Shown: positions 51,444 through 61,230, counted from the first letter of the stretch. The stretch is DNA of 64,000 nucleotides from Streptomyces sp. CG1 (GCF_041080625.1 NZ_CP163518.1:1-64000); one strand, 5' to 3'. Notes: generated from the sequence alone by a model not told the origin. Made by a program: numbers and translations.

Positions 51444-51983
51444 ATGGCTAACAACGAAACCCTCACCACGACAGTCGAGCAGCCGATCCCCCCGCAGGAC
51501 CTCTCCGGCATCGTCGGCCACCGCTTCATCTACACCTACGCCAACGGCTGGCAGTACGAGATGTACGTCAAGAACGACAGCACCATCGACTACCGCATCC
51601 ACAGCGGCCACGTCGGCGGCCGCTGGGTCAAGGACCAAGAGGTCGACCTCGTCCAGGTCGACGACGACTGCTACAAGGTCTCCTGGACTGAGCCCACCGG
51701 CACTTCGGTCAGCGTCAACGCCATGCCCGGCAAGCGCCGCCTCCACGGCGTGATCTTCTTCCCGGACTGGATCCGCACCCACGGCGAGCGCACCGTCTGC
51801 TTCCAGAACGACCACCTGGAGGAGATGCGCCGCTACCGTGACCAGGGCCCCACCTACCCGATCTATGTGGTCCCCGAGTTTGCGAAGATCACCCTCTTCG
51901 AGTACGTCGGCGCGGACGACGAGACGGTGATCTCCGTCGCGCCCGGCGACCTGCCAGCAGGGTGGTCCGACCGCACGAACTGA
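51444..51983 (+). CDS. padC: Phenolic acid decarboxylase
   Basis: 179 residues from ATG 51444, the usual length for the family. Strong match throughout: [99 protein letters not shown]. These contain the active-site Tyr and Arg/Glu positions of the lipocalin-like barrel. The enzyme decarboxylates ferulic and p-coumaric acid to vinyl phenols without a cofactor, a detoxification step for plant-derived acids. Divergent from a MarR regulator with palindromic operators just upstream. Confidence 0.93.
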   Translation: MANNETLTTTVEQPIPPQDLSGIVGHRFIYTYANGWQYEMYVKNDSTIDYRIHSGHVGGRWVKDQEVDLVQVDDDCYKVSWTEPTGTSVSVNAMPGKRRLHGVIFFPDWIRTHGERTVCFQNDHLEEMRRYRDQGPTYPIYVVPEFAKITLFEYVGADDETVISVAPGDLPAGWSDRTN

Positions 51984-52145
51984 CCAGGCATCCCTCGGCG
52001 AGCCGCATCCCTGGCCCCCAGTGCCCCGTAGGTGGCAAGGCCCGCCGCGAGTACGAGAACCGCGTCAGCGCCCTCGGCCAGTGACCAGACCGCCAGCCCC
52101 GCTGCGGCTGCCCTGATCCACCCTCTGAGCTGGGCCGCAGCCGCT

Positions 52146-52328
52146 TCAGGCCGAGCGGTGGGTCAACCTGGGGTGGACCCGGAGGGCCTGCAGCGTTGCG
52201 TCGGAGTCCAGCCCTCGCTCCGCTTCCAGGCCGATGGCTGCTCGTTCGTACAGCTCAGCGGCTTCAGCGAAGCGCCCTGCCGTGAGCGCGTGGCCGGCCT
52301 GGCCGTACAAGTCGTACGCACTGTCCAC
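52146..52328 (-). CDS. TPR-like small protein or fragment
   Basis: 60 residues from GTG 52328, preceded by a strong AGGAGGAAGG site. It contains AYDLYGQAGHALTAGRFAEA and AELYERAAIGLEAERGLDSD, a single tetratricopeptide-like helix pair. Relatives are usually longer, so this may be the start of a truncated regulator. No partner recognised. Confidence 0.45.
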   Translation of the reverse strand: MDSAYDLYGQAGHALTAGRFAEAAELYERAAIGLEAERGLDSDATLQALRVHPRLTHRSA

Positions 52329-52463
52329 GTTTCGCCTTCCTCCTGTTGAGGCTGATGGGTGGATGTACAAGCCGTTCTGTCCCCCAGCGCCGCCCGGAGC
52401 TATTGGTTCATCCGGAGCCGAGTGTGCGGATCGGCTCGGGCAGCGCACCCTTGCGGGACTGCC

Positions 52464-52958
52464 TCAGATGGTGTTGAGCTCACCGGAGGTGTCGTAAGCC
52501 TTCATGATCGCGATGGACCGGGTCAGGCAGTTGTTCCACAAAAAGCGGTAAGGCTGGCCGTAGAGCTCGTCGGCCTTCTGGGAGGCAGCCGCTTGGTCGT
52601 GCCCGCGGGTCAGACGGCACCGGTACTCGGTGTAGTGGTCCATCGTGTCGTTCTTGAAGTCCCGCAGCATCTTGTCCAGCGGGCCGTGCAGCCGCCAGTT
52701 GCCGTTGTCCACAGTGGCGCCGTAGTCCCACTGACTCCCGTCGGCCCACCGGTAGGCCCAGCCGACGTGGCTGGCGTGGCCCCCTGGGACGGCGGTGGCG
52801 TCGGGCGCGAGGAACATGCAGACCATCCCGCTGTCGTCAGCGGCTGAGGCGCTTGCGGTGCCAGACGAGGTGAGAAGGCTTGCGGCGGCAACGGCCAGCG
52901 CGGCGAGCAAGGTGCACGTGGTCCGGCCAAGGCCGGAGGCGATCAGCTTACGGGGCAT
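52464..52958 (-). CDS. Secreted papain-like (permuted NlpC/P60-type) protein
   Basis: 164 residues from ATG 52958. A Sec signal peptide (TLLAALAVAAASLLTSSGTA, cleavage near ASASA) precedes a small domain with PGGHASHVGWAYRW and, later, YRFLWNNCLTRSIAIMKAYD. A His-containing G-H-V-G-W strand before an N-C-L-T-R-S Cys helix is the order seen in circularly permuted papain-like folds such as LRAT/YebB and DUF4105-like proteins. A hydrolase or acyltransferase is plausible; peptidoglycan or lipid are possible substrates. The promoter region carries CGGACA boxes. Function inferred only from motif order. Confidence 0.55.
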   Translation of the reverse strand: MPRKLIASGLGRTTCTLLAALAVAAASLLTSSGTASASAADDSGMVCMFLAPDATAVPGGHASHVGWAYRWADGSQWDYGATVDNGNWRLHGPLDKMLRDFKNDTMDHYTEYRCRLTRGHDQAAASQKADELYGQPYRFLWNNCLTRSIAIMKAYDTSGELNTI

Positions 52959-53010
52959 GAACTCTCCTCGAGGGTGAGTGGTGGGGACCGGTCGCCCGAC
53001 GGCACAGCGT

Positions 53011-53024
53011 CGGACACGTGTCCG
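53011..53024. promoter_or_regulatory. CGGACACGTGTCCG palindrome with CGGACA half-sites
   Basis: A perfect 14-bp palindrome lies 53 bp upstream of the secreted-protein start. Further GCGGACA or TGTCCG half-sites occur at about 53029, 53063 and 53140, so a regulator may bind a cluster of sites. Confidence 0.45.
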
Positions 53025-53171
53025 GCCGTGCGGACAGCCGCGTTGGTGCGGCGGTGTCCGGGCGTCGGGGGCGGTTTGGATCCAGGTTGTGGCCTGGCGG
53101 GGCGTCGGGAAGCGGCTGGCTGCTGTCGCCTGGCCGCGAGTGCGGACAACACCACTGACCTGGGCTTTCGT

Positions 53172-54620
53172 TCAGACACCGCAGTGGTGCGGAAGTGTGA
53201 TGCCGGGGAGCTGGCGTTTCCAGGCGGCGGGGTCGATGGTCGTGGCCAGGGCACAGGCGCGAGCGGTGACGGCCGGGGGCTCGAGGTTCCAGGGCCGGAT
53301 GACGTCGTCCTCGGCGGCGCTGATGAGCTGGTGGCGGCCTGCGCGGAAGACGAGGGCCCGGATGGCGGTGGTGGGGCCGGTGATGGCGGCGGTCAGGGCG
53401 GCGCGGTGCGGGTCCCAGAGACGGATGGCACCGTCGTCTCCTCCCGTGGCCAGCAGCGTTCCGTCGTCGCTGAAGGCCAGGGCACGTACGGGTTGCTCGG
53501 GACCGGCGAGGGTTCGGGCCTGGCTCGCTGAGGACAGATCGCCAGCGGTGAGGGGACGCAGGCGGGTGATGCCGTCGTCGGCTGCGTCGGCCAGGCAGCG
53601 GCCGTCCGGGCTGAAGGCCAGGGCGTAGATGGTCGCCGGCTCGGTGATCTGCCGGGGCGGCGCGTCCGGTGTGGTGAGGGTCCACAAGCGCAGGGTGTCG
53701 TCGTAGCTGCCGGTGGCGAGCCGGCGTCCGTCGGGGCTGAAGGCGAGGGTGGTAATGCCGGCGGGGTGGGGCAGGCGGCGGACGGGTTTCCAGGTGGTGG
53801 TGTCGTAGAGCAGGACCTTGTCGCCGGTGCCGCCCGCGGCGAGCCGACGTCCGTCGGGGCTGAAGGCGAGGGCCGAGACGGTCATTCCGGTGAGCAGGGA
53901 CGGACCGGAGGGTGCGGTGGCGGTCCGGTGCAGGTAGATGGTGCGGTCGGTGCCGGCAGTGGCAAGCCAGCTGCCGTCGGGGCTGAGGGCCATGGCGGTG
54001 ACCGGGCGCTGCCGTGTGGCGAGTACACGGGTTTGTCGCCCGGTGGCCGTCGACCACTGGTGGAGGGTGCCGTCGCCGTCGGCGGAGACGATCAAGTCGC
54101 CGTGCGGGGAGGCGGCCAGGGCGGTGACGGGGGCGGCGGGGCGGGGGAACCAGGCGTTGGCGGTCGGGGTCCACAGGGCGATGGTGGAGTCGCTGCCGGT
54201 GGAGGCGAGGGTGGTGCCGTCGGGGCTGAAGGCGATGCGGTGAACCGAGGAGGCGTGGCCCTTCAGGACGGCGAGTTGCGTCAGTGTCGCTGGGTCGTAC
54301 AGCCGTACGGTGTGGTCGTCGCCGCCGGTGGCCAGGAGGTGCCCGTCGGGGCTGAAGGCCAGGCCCCAGATTGTGCCGCGCTGCGGGGCCGTGGTGCCTT
54401 GAGGCCGGCAGCCGTTGGTGATCCACAGCCGGACGGAGCCGTCGGTGCCCGCGGCGGCGACGGTGCGGCTGTCCGGGCTGAAGGCGAGGGCGTCCGTCGT
54501 GCCCGGCACCGTGGCGGAGCAGGGGCCTGGTTGCCGGGTGTCGGCGTGCCAGAGGCGGACCCGGCCGGTGCCCGCGGCGGCGAGCCAGTGCCCGTCGAGG
54601 CTGGCGGCGACGGCGACGAG
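53172..54620 (-). pseudogene. WD40-repeat C-terminal half of a STAND-type protein
   Basis: From about 54620 leftward the open frame encodes roughly ten WD40 blades, each with LAFSPDGRRLATG-type and LRLW-type ends, finishing with ARACALATTIDPAAWKRQLP. That ending is typical of large actinobacterial STAND NTPase-WD40 proteins (nSTAND1 class). The N-terminal trypsin- or NTPase-type part is missing because an IS3 element begins at about 54620. A downstream ATG at 54509 could give a 445-residue propeller, but without the NTPase it would lack its signalling role. Confidence 0.75.
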
Positions 54621-54737
54621 CGGGCCGAGCTGGTGGCCCTGCGCAAGGAGAACGCCCAGCTCAAGCGGGCCAACGACGTGCTGCGGACGGCCTCGGCTTT
54701 TTTCGCGGCCCAGCTCGACCCGAGCCGGCCCAGGTGA
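54612..54737 (+). pseudogene. IS3-family orfA, 3' fragment
   Basis: The frame reads ERAELVALRKENAQLKRAND and VLRTASAFFAAQLDP, the leucine-zipper tail of IS3 orfA. Its stop overlaps the GTG of orfB at 54734. The N-terminal HTH is missing. Confidence 0.8.
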
Positions 54738-55618
54738 CGGCGCTCCTCGACGAGCATCCCCGCCTGGGAGTCGAGCCCGTACTGCGGGAACTGCACATCG
54801 CCTCCTCCACGTACTACCGGTGGCGCCGCTCCGAACAGCAGCCGTGCGAACGGGTGCGCCGCGACGCCGAGCTCACCGAGCAGATCAAGGAGATCCACAC
54901 CGACTCCGGCGGCGTCTACGGCTCACCGCGCGTGCACGCCGTCCTCAAACGCGAGGGCGTCCACGTCGGGCGCAAACGGGTCGAGCGACTGATGCGCGAG
55001 GCCGACCTCGCGGGCATCAGTCCACACCGGGGCGGCTTCACACGCCGCGACCCCAAGGCCACCCTGGCCCCGGACCTGGTCGAGCGCGACTTCACCGCGA
55101 AGACCCCGAACCGGCTGTGGGTCACCGACCTCACCATGATCTCGACCGGCGAGGGGCCCCTGTGGCTCTCCGCGATCCGCGACGCGTTCTCCCGTCGGGT
55201 GGTCGCGTGGGAGACCTCCGCCCGAGCGGACGCCGACCTGGTGCTGACCACGTTGGAGTACGCCCTCGCATCCCGCGAGGTCGAGCCCGGAAAGCTCATC
55301 CACCATGCCGACCACGGGTGCCAGTACACGTCCGTGAAGCTGACAACCCGACTACTGCGAGCGGGAGTTCAGGCTTCCATGGGATCCGTCGGGGACTCGT
55401 ATGACAACGCCCTCGCGGAGAACCTCTGGATGCTCATCAAAACCGAATGCATCCGAAGCCGCACCTTCACCACCCGGGCCGAGGCCAACCTCGCGCTCTT
55501 CGAGTACATCGACGGCTTCTATAACAGCCGGCGCATCCAGAAACGGCTCGGCTACGTCAGCCCCGTCGAGTTCGAGGAGAAGCACTACGCCGAGCGGGCA
55601 ACGACCGAACGAACCTGA
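54734..55618 (+). CDS. IS3-family transposase orfB
   Basis: 294 residues from GTG 54734. The HTH_21 region (YRWRRSEQQPCERVRRDAEL, GVYGSPRVHAVLKREGVHVG) is followed by the DDE integrase core: LWVTDLTMIST (first Asp), LIHHADHGCQYTSVKL (second Asp) and GDSYDNALAENLWMLIKTEC (Glu). The C-terminus RIQKRLGYVSPVEFEE is complete. The enzyme looks intact, but the element lacks its left end and functional orfA. Confidence 0.88.
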   Translation: MTALLDEHPRLGVEPVLRELHIASSTYYRWRRSEQQPCERVRRDAELTEQIKEIHTDSGGVYGSPRVHAVLKREGVHVGRKRVERLMREADLAGISPHRGGFTRRDPKATLAPDLVERDFTAKTPNRLWVTDLTMISTGEGPLWLSAIRDAFSRRVVAWETSARADADLVLTTLEYALASREVEPGKLIHHADHGCQYTSVKLTTRLLRAGVQASMGSVGDSYDNALAENLWMLIKTECIRSRTFTTRAEANLALFEYIDGFYNSRRIQKRLGYVSPVEFEEKHYAERATTERT

Positions 55619-55789
55619 AACCCCGTCAACCCGCCCTGACCAGCTGATCAGCACCTCCCGCACGCCGGGGGAAACTCAAACCCAACTCCAACAGTGGCCC
55701 TGCACAAGTAACGACAGCGCCCAGACCTTCACCCTCAGCCAGCAGCCCTGATCCCTCCAGCAATCCTTGCCAGCGTCTGCGGAGCGCGG

Positions 55790-55940
55790 CAGCGGGCGAT
55801 GCCGGGCGGCGCGCCGCCCGGCATACGGAAAGTGTGCCGGTGGACGGACTCGACCTCGAGGACGCTGTTGAACGCCTCGCTGACGGCGTCGATGTCGAAG
55901 CTCGAGCCGACCCAGCCCATGGAGGCGTCACTCCCAGTCG
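55790..55940 (-). pseudogene. Second IS3-family orfB fragment
   Basis: The leftward frame reads ASMGWVGSSFDIDAVSEAFN and SVLEVESVHRHTFRM, a degenerate version of the last DDE motif (S-M-G-x-V-G-x-x-x-D-N-A-x-x-E-x-F). It is in the opposite orientation to the adjacent element and is only about 50 codons long. Confidence 0.6.
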
Positions 55941-56179
55941 GCGGCACGTGCGGGCGAACTTCCGTGAGCTGAACTCGCCCCCGCGGTCCGTAGGAAGATC
56001 ACGCCACGGACTGAGGCGCTACGAGGGGAACCTCACCTGAGCGGTCAGTTCATCACGGGGGCGATGGTCAGCGAGTGGATCGACTTGGCCTCGCATTGCC
56101 CGGTGTGCCACTGGGCGTCGGCTTCCCCGAGCAGTTCCGCTGTCGCAGAGGGGACTGTCGCAAAGGCGTCACCCGCTCA

Positions 56180-57562
56180 TCACGGATGCAGCGAGGCCCA
56201 CGACCAGCCGTCGGGTCCCGTAGGCCCGTGTCCGCCAGTGAGGATCTGCGGGGAGCCGTAGGTGGTCCGTACGTCCTGCGGGGTGTTCATCCCTTGCGGG
56301 CCGGAGACGTTGTGCTGGGTCAGAGCCTGTCCCCAGACCGTCCAGAGCACCCACGGGGTGACGTCCAGCGTCCGCCGCTGGTAGGCGTTGAGCGGTACGT
56401 GGAAGGATTCGGCCATGACCCGGGGCTTGCCGTAGCCGGCGAGCCCGTCGTACCACTTCTTCGTCCACGGACCGCCGCCGAAGGGCCGGTCCGGACCTCC
56501 GCTGTAGTCGTCGACGCCGACCACGTCGACATAATCGGTTCCCGGGTAGTACGCCCCCGGCTCGCTGCCGTGGACGCCGTCCCAGACGGCCGGGGACCAG
56601 ACGAAGATCAGATTGTGCAGGCCGCGCGAGCCGACCAGATACGCGTACAGGGTCCGCCACAACGCCTGGTAACACTCTGGCGGCATCCCGGACCACCAGA
56701 AACCGGGTCTGCCGCCCGCCGGGTTCATCTCGTGGTACGGGCGCAGCAGCACCGGGACGTCGTGCTCGGCGAGATAGCACAGGTGGTCGGCGAGGAAGGA
56801 CAGGTCGAGGATGAGCGCCTGGTGCTCTGTGGTGCCGGGGGTCAGAACACGCTCGATCCAGCCGGGATCGGTGACGGCCGGTGAGTTCTCGTGGAGTGTT
56901 TCCCGGTAGCCCTTGACCGGACTGCCCGGCCACGGTTGGTGGAAGGACATGCCGACCAGGCCCGCCGGTCCGCCGCCGTTGTCCGGCAGGGCACTCCCGC
57001 TGCCGTCGTGCCTTCCTTCCCGTCCGTCGGGGCTGTATGTGCCGACGGACGCGCGCGGCAGCCCGAACCATACCCCGGTGGCAAGGTCCACGGCGTCGTC
57101 GGTGTACGACCAGGCGGTACGTCCGCTGGGCCAGGTGGCCAGTGAGTAGCTCCGAGGACGGCCGACCGCCCAGCCCGGCTGCTGATAGCCGGGTCCGAGA
57201 TCAACTTCCAGGAAGCCGGGGAGTCTTCCGCTGATGTCGCGGGCTTTCCGATAGTAGTAGCCGGGCGGTTTGGTGCCATGGTGGTCGCCGTAGTCGGGGT
57301 TGTAGAGCTCGTTGTGCAACTCGACATGCTGACCGATGACCGTCCGCCCCGGCCTCCCGTCGCGGGCCGCGTTCTCCAGGGCGACCAGCATCCGGTACAC
57401 CGAGCGGGCGGCGGGAGAGGACCGGGGATCGCGGAGGGCAAGGTGGTCCTCCTGGACTGGCGAATCCCCTATGGAGGTGGCCGACTTGAGGGCCTCGGCC
57501 GCGAGTGCTAAACCGCCGATCACCGCGGTACCACCACCGATGATCGCGGTGCGACGCCTCAT
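56180..57562 (-). CDS. Glycoside hydrolase family 26 (endo-beta-mannanase-like)
   Basis: 460 residues from ATG 57562. A twin-arginine-like or Sec signal region (MRRRTAIIGGGTAVIGGLAL) indicates export. The GH26 barrel carries the acid/base Glu in VLLRPYHEMNPAGGR and the nucleophile Glu in PRVMAESFHVPL. YYPGTDYVDVVGVDDYSG and VLWTVWGQALTQHN complete the family pattern. GH26 enzymes mainly cleave beta-1,4-mannan. It is divergent from a membrane glycosyltransferase and may trim or release the polymer that enzyme makes. Confidence 0.85.
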   Translation of the reverse strand: MRRRTAIIGGGTAVIGGLALAAEALKSATSIGDSPVQEDHLALRDPRSSPAARSVYRMLVALENAARDGRPGRTVIGQHVELHNELYNPDYGDHHGTKPPGYYYRKARDISGRLPGFLEVDLGPGYQQPGWAVGRPRSYSLATWPSGRTAWSYTDDAVDLATGVWFGLPRASVGTYSPDGREGRHDGSGSALPDNGGGPAGLVGMSFHQPWPGSPVKGYRETLHENSPAVTDPGWIERVLTPGTTEHQALILDLSFLADHLCYLAEHDVPVLLRPYHEMNPAGGRPGFWWSGMPPECYQALWRTLYAYLVGSRGLHNLIFVWSPAVWDGVHGSEPGAYYPGTDYVDVVGVDDYSGGPDRPFGGGPWTKKWYDGLAGYGKPRVMAESFHVPLNAYQRRTLDVTPWVLWTVWGQALTQHNVSGPQGMNTPQDVRTTYGSPQILTGGHGPTGPDGWSWASLHP

Positions 57563-57765
57563 GGCAGAGCCTCACCTCCTCGTTGCCGGTTCGCAATCCG
57601 ATCCGATGACGTCAAATTCTCAACGAACAGGAGGGGCCTCCGTAAAGGATTTACGCGTAAGTAACATTGGGTGCTCGCAGTATCCGTGGGTAACTTGATA
57701 GATAGGTGGAGGCATGTTCATGTCAGTCGCATCCATCACTATAAAGCATCCGCGGCAGGAGTACC
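57563..57765. promoter_or_regulatory. Divergent promoter region of polysaccharide genes
   Basis: A 200-bp AT-rich gap between the GH26 and glycosyltransferase starts (for example tacttgataga and cactataaagc). It must hold both promoters. No clear palindromic operator was seen. Confidence 0.4.
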
Positions 57766-59211
57766 GTGACTCTCCTTGAGAAGGAATCCGCCCCGTTATC
57801 GCGAGGCGGCACAGCTCATGCCGGTCAGCACTCCGCATGGCTTCCCGGAATTGTGCCGATCCTTCTGGTGTACGGCAGCGTACTGGCCCTCTCCCTCTGG
57901 CTCTTCCGGCCCGGCGCAGGCCTCACAGGCTGGACGGTGACCATATTATGGACGCTGCCCACGGTGAGTTCCGCGGTCGGAATCACCGGCGTCGTGCTGA
58001 CGCGGCACCGACTGAGAAAACAGCGCCATCGTGAACCGGCTCAACCAGTGCGCACCGACAAGCTCGTGGTGGTCGTCCCCACGATCGGCCGGACCGACAC
58101 CTTTCCGGCGTTGAGGCGTTCCGTTCTCACCTACGGTGAGTTCCTTCCGCGGTATTTCCCCCGATTACGGGTGGACATCGTCACCGAGGAAGGATGCGAG
58201 GCACAGGATTCCATCGACGCGCTGGCCGCCGGCAATCCTCTGCTGCGCGTGGTGGCCGTGCCCCGCGCGTATAAAACACCGCGCGGCACGCGATTCAAGG
58301 CGCGCGCCAACCACTACGCCCACGAAATACGCGTCGCCGAAGCCGAAGCCACCGACGACGTGTGGGTTCTCCATATGGACGACGACACCGGCGTCGGCCC
58401 CGACACGGCAGAACAGCTCGCGCACTTCATCCATGAGCAGCGCGACGCCGGCCCGGAGGCCAAACACCTGGCCCAGGGCATCCTCACCTATCCGCGAGAC
58501 CACGCCGTCAACAAGCTGACCTGGCTGGCCGACGCGGTCCGTCCGGCCGACGACGTCACCCGCTTCGCGGTCCTTACCGGCGGCGGCACCCCGCGCGTCG
58601 GGCTCCACGGCGAACTGCTGCTGATCCGGGCCAGCGTCGAAGCCACCATCGGCTGGGACTTCGGGCCCCAGGCCATCGTCGAGGACGCCCAACTCGCGCT
58701 GAACTTCTGCACCCGATATCGCGGGCGCAGCGCCTGGTTCTCCGGCCGCTGCTACGGGGCCTCGCCTGCCACGGTCCGCGACTTCGTCAGGCAACGCGAG
58801 CGCTGGGCCTGGGGATTGATCCAACTGGCCCTCAACCGGGAGATCCCCCTGCGCAATCGGCTCCTGCTCGGATACTGCGTCAGCACCTGGGTGCTCGGCC
58901 CGTTGCAGCACGTCGCCGTCGTCCTGCTCGGCGGAGCACTTCTGGACGACCTCAACACCTCCCCCGCGAGCGTCTGGGTCCTCCCGGTGTGGGCGCTGAA
59001 CATGGCCTACGTGGTGTGGATGTACTGGGAGGGCCTGCGGATCAACGCCACGGCGTCGTCGGACGGCCGACGCAGACTCTGGGAATCCGTCGCCGTGGTG
59101 CTGCTGATCCCGGTCTTCTCACTCTGGGAGGGCATGGGCGGCTTCCGCGGGCTGCTGCGGTTCCTGCGCGGCCAGGACAACGCGTTCGTGGTGATCGCGA
59201 AACCGGCCTGA
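57766..59211 (+). CDS. Membrane family 2 glycosyltransferase (egghead-like)
   Basis: 481 residues from GTG 57766. Two N-terminal membrane helices (IVPILLVYGSVLALSLWLF and VTILWTLPTVSSAVGITGVV) precede a GT-A domain: VVVVPTIGRTDTFPALRRSV, WVLHMDDDTGVGPDTAEQL (metal-binding D-D-D), AIVEDAQLALNF (catalytic E-D) and VRQRERWAWGLIQ (R-x-x-R-W product-binding motif). Three or four further helices complete a processive synthase-like layout. Egghead-type enzymes form beta-1,4-mannosyl links; with the GH26 gene beside it a mannan-like surface polymer is plausible. An acyltransferase follows 60 bp later. Confidence 0.8.
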   Translation: MTLLEKESAPLSRGGTAHAGQHSAWLPGIVPILLVYGSVLALSLWLFRPGAGLTGWTVTILWTLPTVSSAVGITGVVLTRHRLRKQRHREPAQPVRTDKLVVVVPTIGRTDTFPALRRSVLTYGEFLPRYFPRLRVDIVTEEGCEAQDSIDALAAGNPLLRVVAVPRAYKTPRGTRFKARANHYAHEIRVAEAEATDDVWVLHMDDDTGVGPDTAEQLAHFIHEQRDAGPEAKHLAQGILTYPRDHAVNKLTWLADAVRPADDVTRFAVLTGGGTPRVGLHGELLLIRASVEATIGWDFGPQAIVEDAQLALNFCTRYRGRSAWFSGRCYGASPATVRDFVRQRERWAWGLIQLALNREIPLRNRLLLGYCVSTWVLGPLQHVAVVLLGGALLDDLNTSPASVWVLPVWALNMAYVVWMYWEGLRINATASSDGRRRLWESVAVVLLIPVFSLWEGMGGFRGLLRFLRGQDNAFVVIAKPA

Positions 59212-59272
59212 CCGGCCGCCCCCTCACGCCTGCGCACGACATCTCACTTCCCCCACACACAAGGACATCACC

Positions 59273-61230
59273 GTGTCCAAGACGACGTTAACCGTCAGCA
59301 CCGACACACCGCCTGACCGGCCCCGACCCCGGAACCGCACCGCGCCGGTCTGCGCAACCAGCATTTCCCCGCGGTCGACGGGCTGCGCGGTATCGCGATC
59401 CTCTCCGTACTGCTGTACCACTCCGACTGGTTCGCACGCGGACTCTTCGGCGTCGACGCCTTCTTCGTCCTCTCCGGCTTCCTCGTCACGCTGCTGCTGA
59501 TGCGCGAGGCGCAGCAGACCGGTCGTATCCGTATCGGCCGGTTCTACCTGCGCCGCTACAAGCGGCTGATGCCCGCCCTGATGGCCGTTCTGGCCATCGT
59601 CATCGCCTTCGGCTATCTGCTGGACTCACTGCAACAGGCGCGCGACATCCGTGCGCAGGCTGCTGCCGCACTGTTCCAGGTTGCCAACTGGGCGCAGATC
59701 GCGCGCAATCAGGGGTACTGGGACCAGTTCGGGCAGATCCAGCCGCTCGGAGCGATGTGGTCGCTCAGCATCACTGAACAGTTCTACCTGGTGTGGCCGT
59801 TGATCCTGGCCCTGCTGTGGTGGGTCTTCCGGCGGCGCAGGGGGCCGGTGGCGGTGAGCGTGCTGGCGCTCTTCGCCGGCTCCGCCGCCGTCGCGCCCCT
59901 GCTCTTCAACGGGACCAACTCCGATGCCCTCTATCTGGGCACCCACACCCGGGCCGTGGGCTTCCTCGCCGGCGCCGCTGCCGCCTGCCTGGTACATCTG
60001 GCACACCAGCGTCGCTCGCCCCACCGCCGCACACCGCTCCCGGAGCGCGTGATGCGAACACTGCCCACCGCGGTGGGCCTGGCCTGCCTGACGGCTGTCC
60101 TGACGGCGAGCGCCGTGGTCACCAGCTACCACCAACCGGTGCTGTACCAAGGTGGGTTCGCGGTGGTCGCCGCGCTCATCGCCATGCTGACGGCTACTCT
60201 CTGCCGGGACCGGGGCATGCTCGTCAAGGCGCTGTCCGTCAAGCCGCTGGCCGAGATAGGCCGCATGTCGTACAGCATGTACCTGCTGCATCTCCCGGTC
60301 TACTGGCTGCTCCAGAACGCCGAGCCGCAGATCGAGCCGTACGCCTTGCTGATCGTGGGGGGCTGCACGACCTGGCTCTGCTCGCTGTTCCTGCACTACG
60401 GGTTCGCCGAGAGGCTGCGCCGACGCAACTGGCCTGCCGGGCGCGCCGTTCCCGTGTCCGCACTGACCTGCACCGCGATCGTGGTGTCGGCTCACTATCT
60501 GCCGATCACCGTCGAGCACCGCATGCATCGCGACGGTGAACCGATGGTGCTCACCCTCGGCGACTCGCTCGCCAACGATCTTGCCACGGCGCTCGCCCGG
60601 CATGGCGGCCGTTTCAGCGTGGCTGACGGAGGCCTGGCGGGCTGCGGAATCATGAGCCCGGACGAGACCAAGGACCGGATAGGCAAGATTGTCGGGAACT
60701 GGGACGCGTGCCGCCAGTGGCCGCGCACCTGGCAGCGGCTCATCAACGACAACGCACCGGACGCCATCGTGGTCCACCTGGGCTGGGATGCGGTCCTGCA
60801 ACGCGTCGACGGCCACTGGCTGTCGCCCTGCGACAGCCAGTACCGCACCCGCTACCTCGATCGACTGCACAGCGCAGCAGCCATCTGGGCCAGGGCCGCA
60901 CCGCGCACTCCCGTTCTGCTGACGAGCGAACGAACCCAGACGGGTGCCGGAACCGCCGCCTGGGGCCGGTGCTACGACAGTCTGGTCACCTCCTTCGTCC
61001 GCTCGGCGGGCCCGCAGGTCCGGCTGCTCGACCTGGGTGGCTTCCTGTGCCCGCACGGCAGGGAATGCATCCAGTACACGCCCGACGGCAAGCAGCTCTA
61101 TCCGACGGGTGACGGCGTCCACTTCACCGCGGCAGGCATGGACTACGTCACCCCATGGCTGGAGCGCCGGATCGCCGCGCAACTGCCGCCCGGCGGCCGA
61201 GCCGCAACTTCAGGATCCCGGCACGGATGA
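59273..61230 (+). pseudogene. Acyltransferase-3/SGNH protein with N-terminal frameshift
   Basis: GTG 59273, with AAGGA upstream, opens SKTTLTVSTDTPPDRPRPRN, but the family N-terminus (RNQHFPAVDGLRGIAILSVL, LYHSDWFARGLFGVDAFFVL) lies in the next frame after a stop near 59310. A single indel within 59310-59357 explains this. The main frame, from an internal ATG at 59500, runs 576 residues: OafA-like membrane helices to about residue 335, then an SGNH domain with LTLGDSLANDLATAL, VVHLGWD and DGVHFTAAGMDY. Starting at 59500 would lose the catalytic His of L-Y-H. It would O-acylate the polysaccharide. Either a real lesion or a sequencing error. Confidence 0.75.

Larger units (their letters stand above)
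54612..55640 (+). mobile_element. IS3-family element, 5'-truncated
   Basis: It contains the last 40 codons of orfA and a complete orfB. The left end and the first part of orfA are deleted, and the junction falls inside the WD40 gene. No left terminal repeat is visible; the right end is not defined exactly. Confidence 0.75.

Noticed and set aside
52948..54426. 492-codon minus-strand frame rich in Pro, His and Arg
   Set aside because: It is an alternative frame of the WD40 gene; the blade pattern is only in the other frame.
59626..61182. 518-codon minus-strand frame
   Set aside because: It is antisense to the acyltransferase-SGNH gene, which has family motifs along its length.
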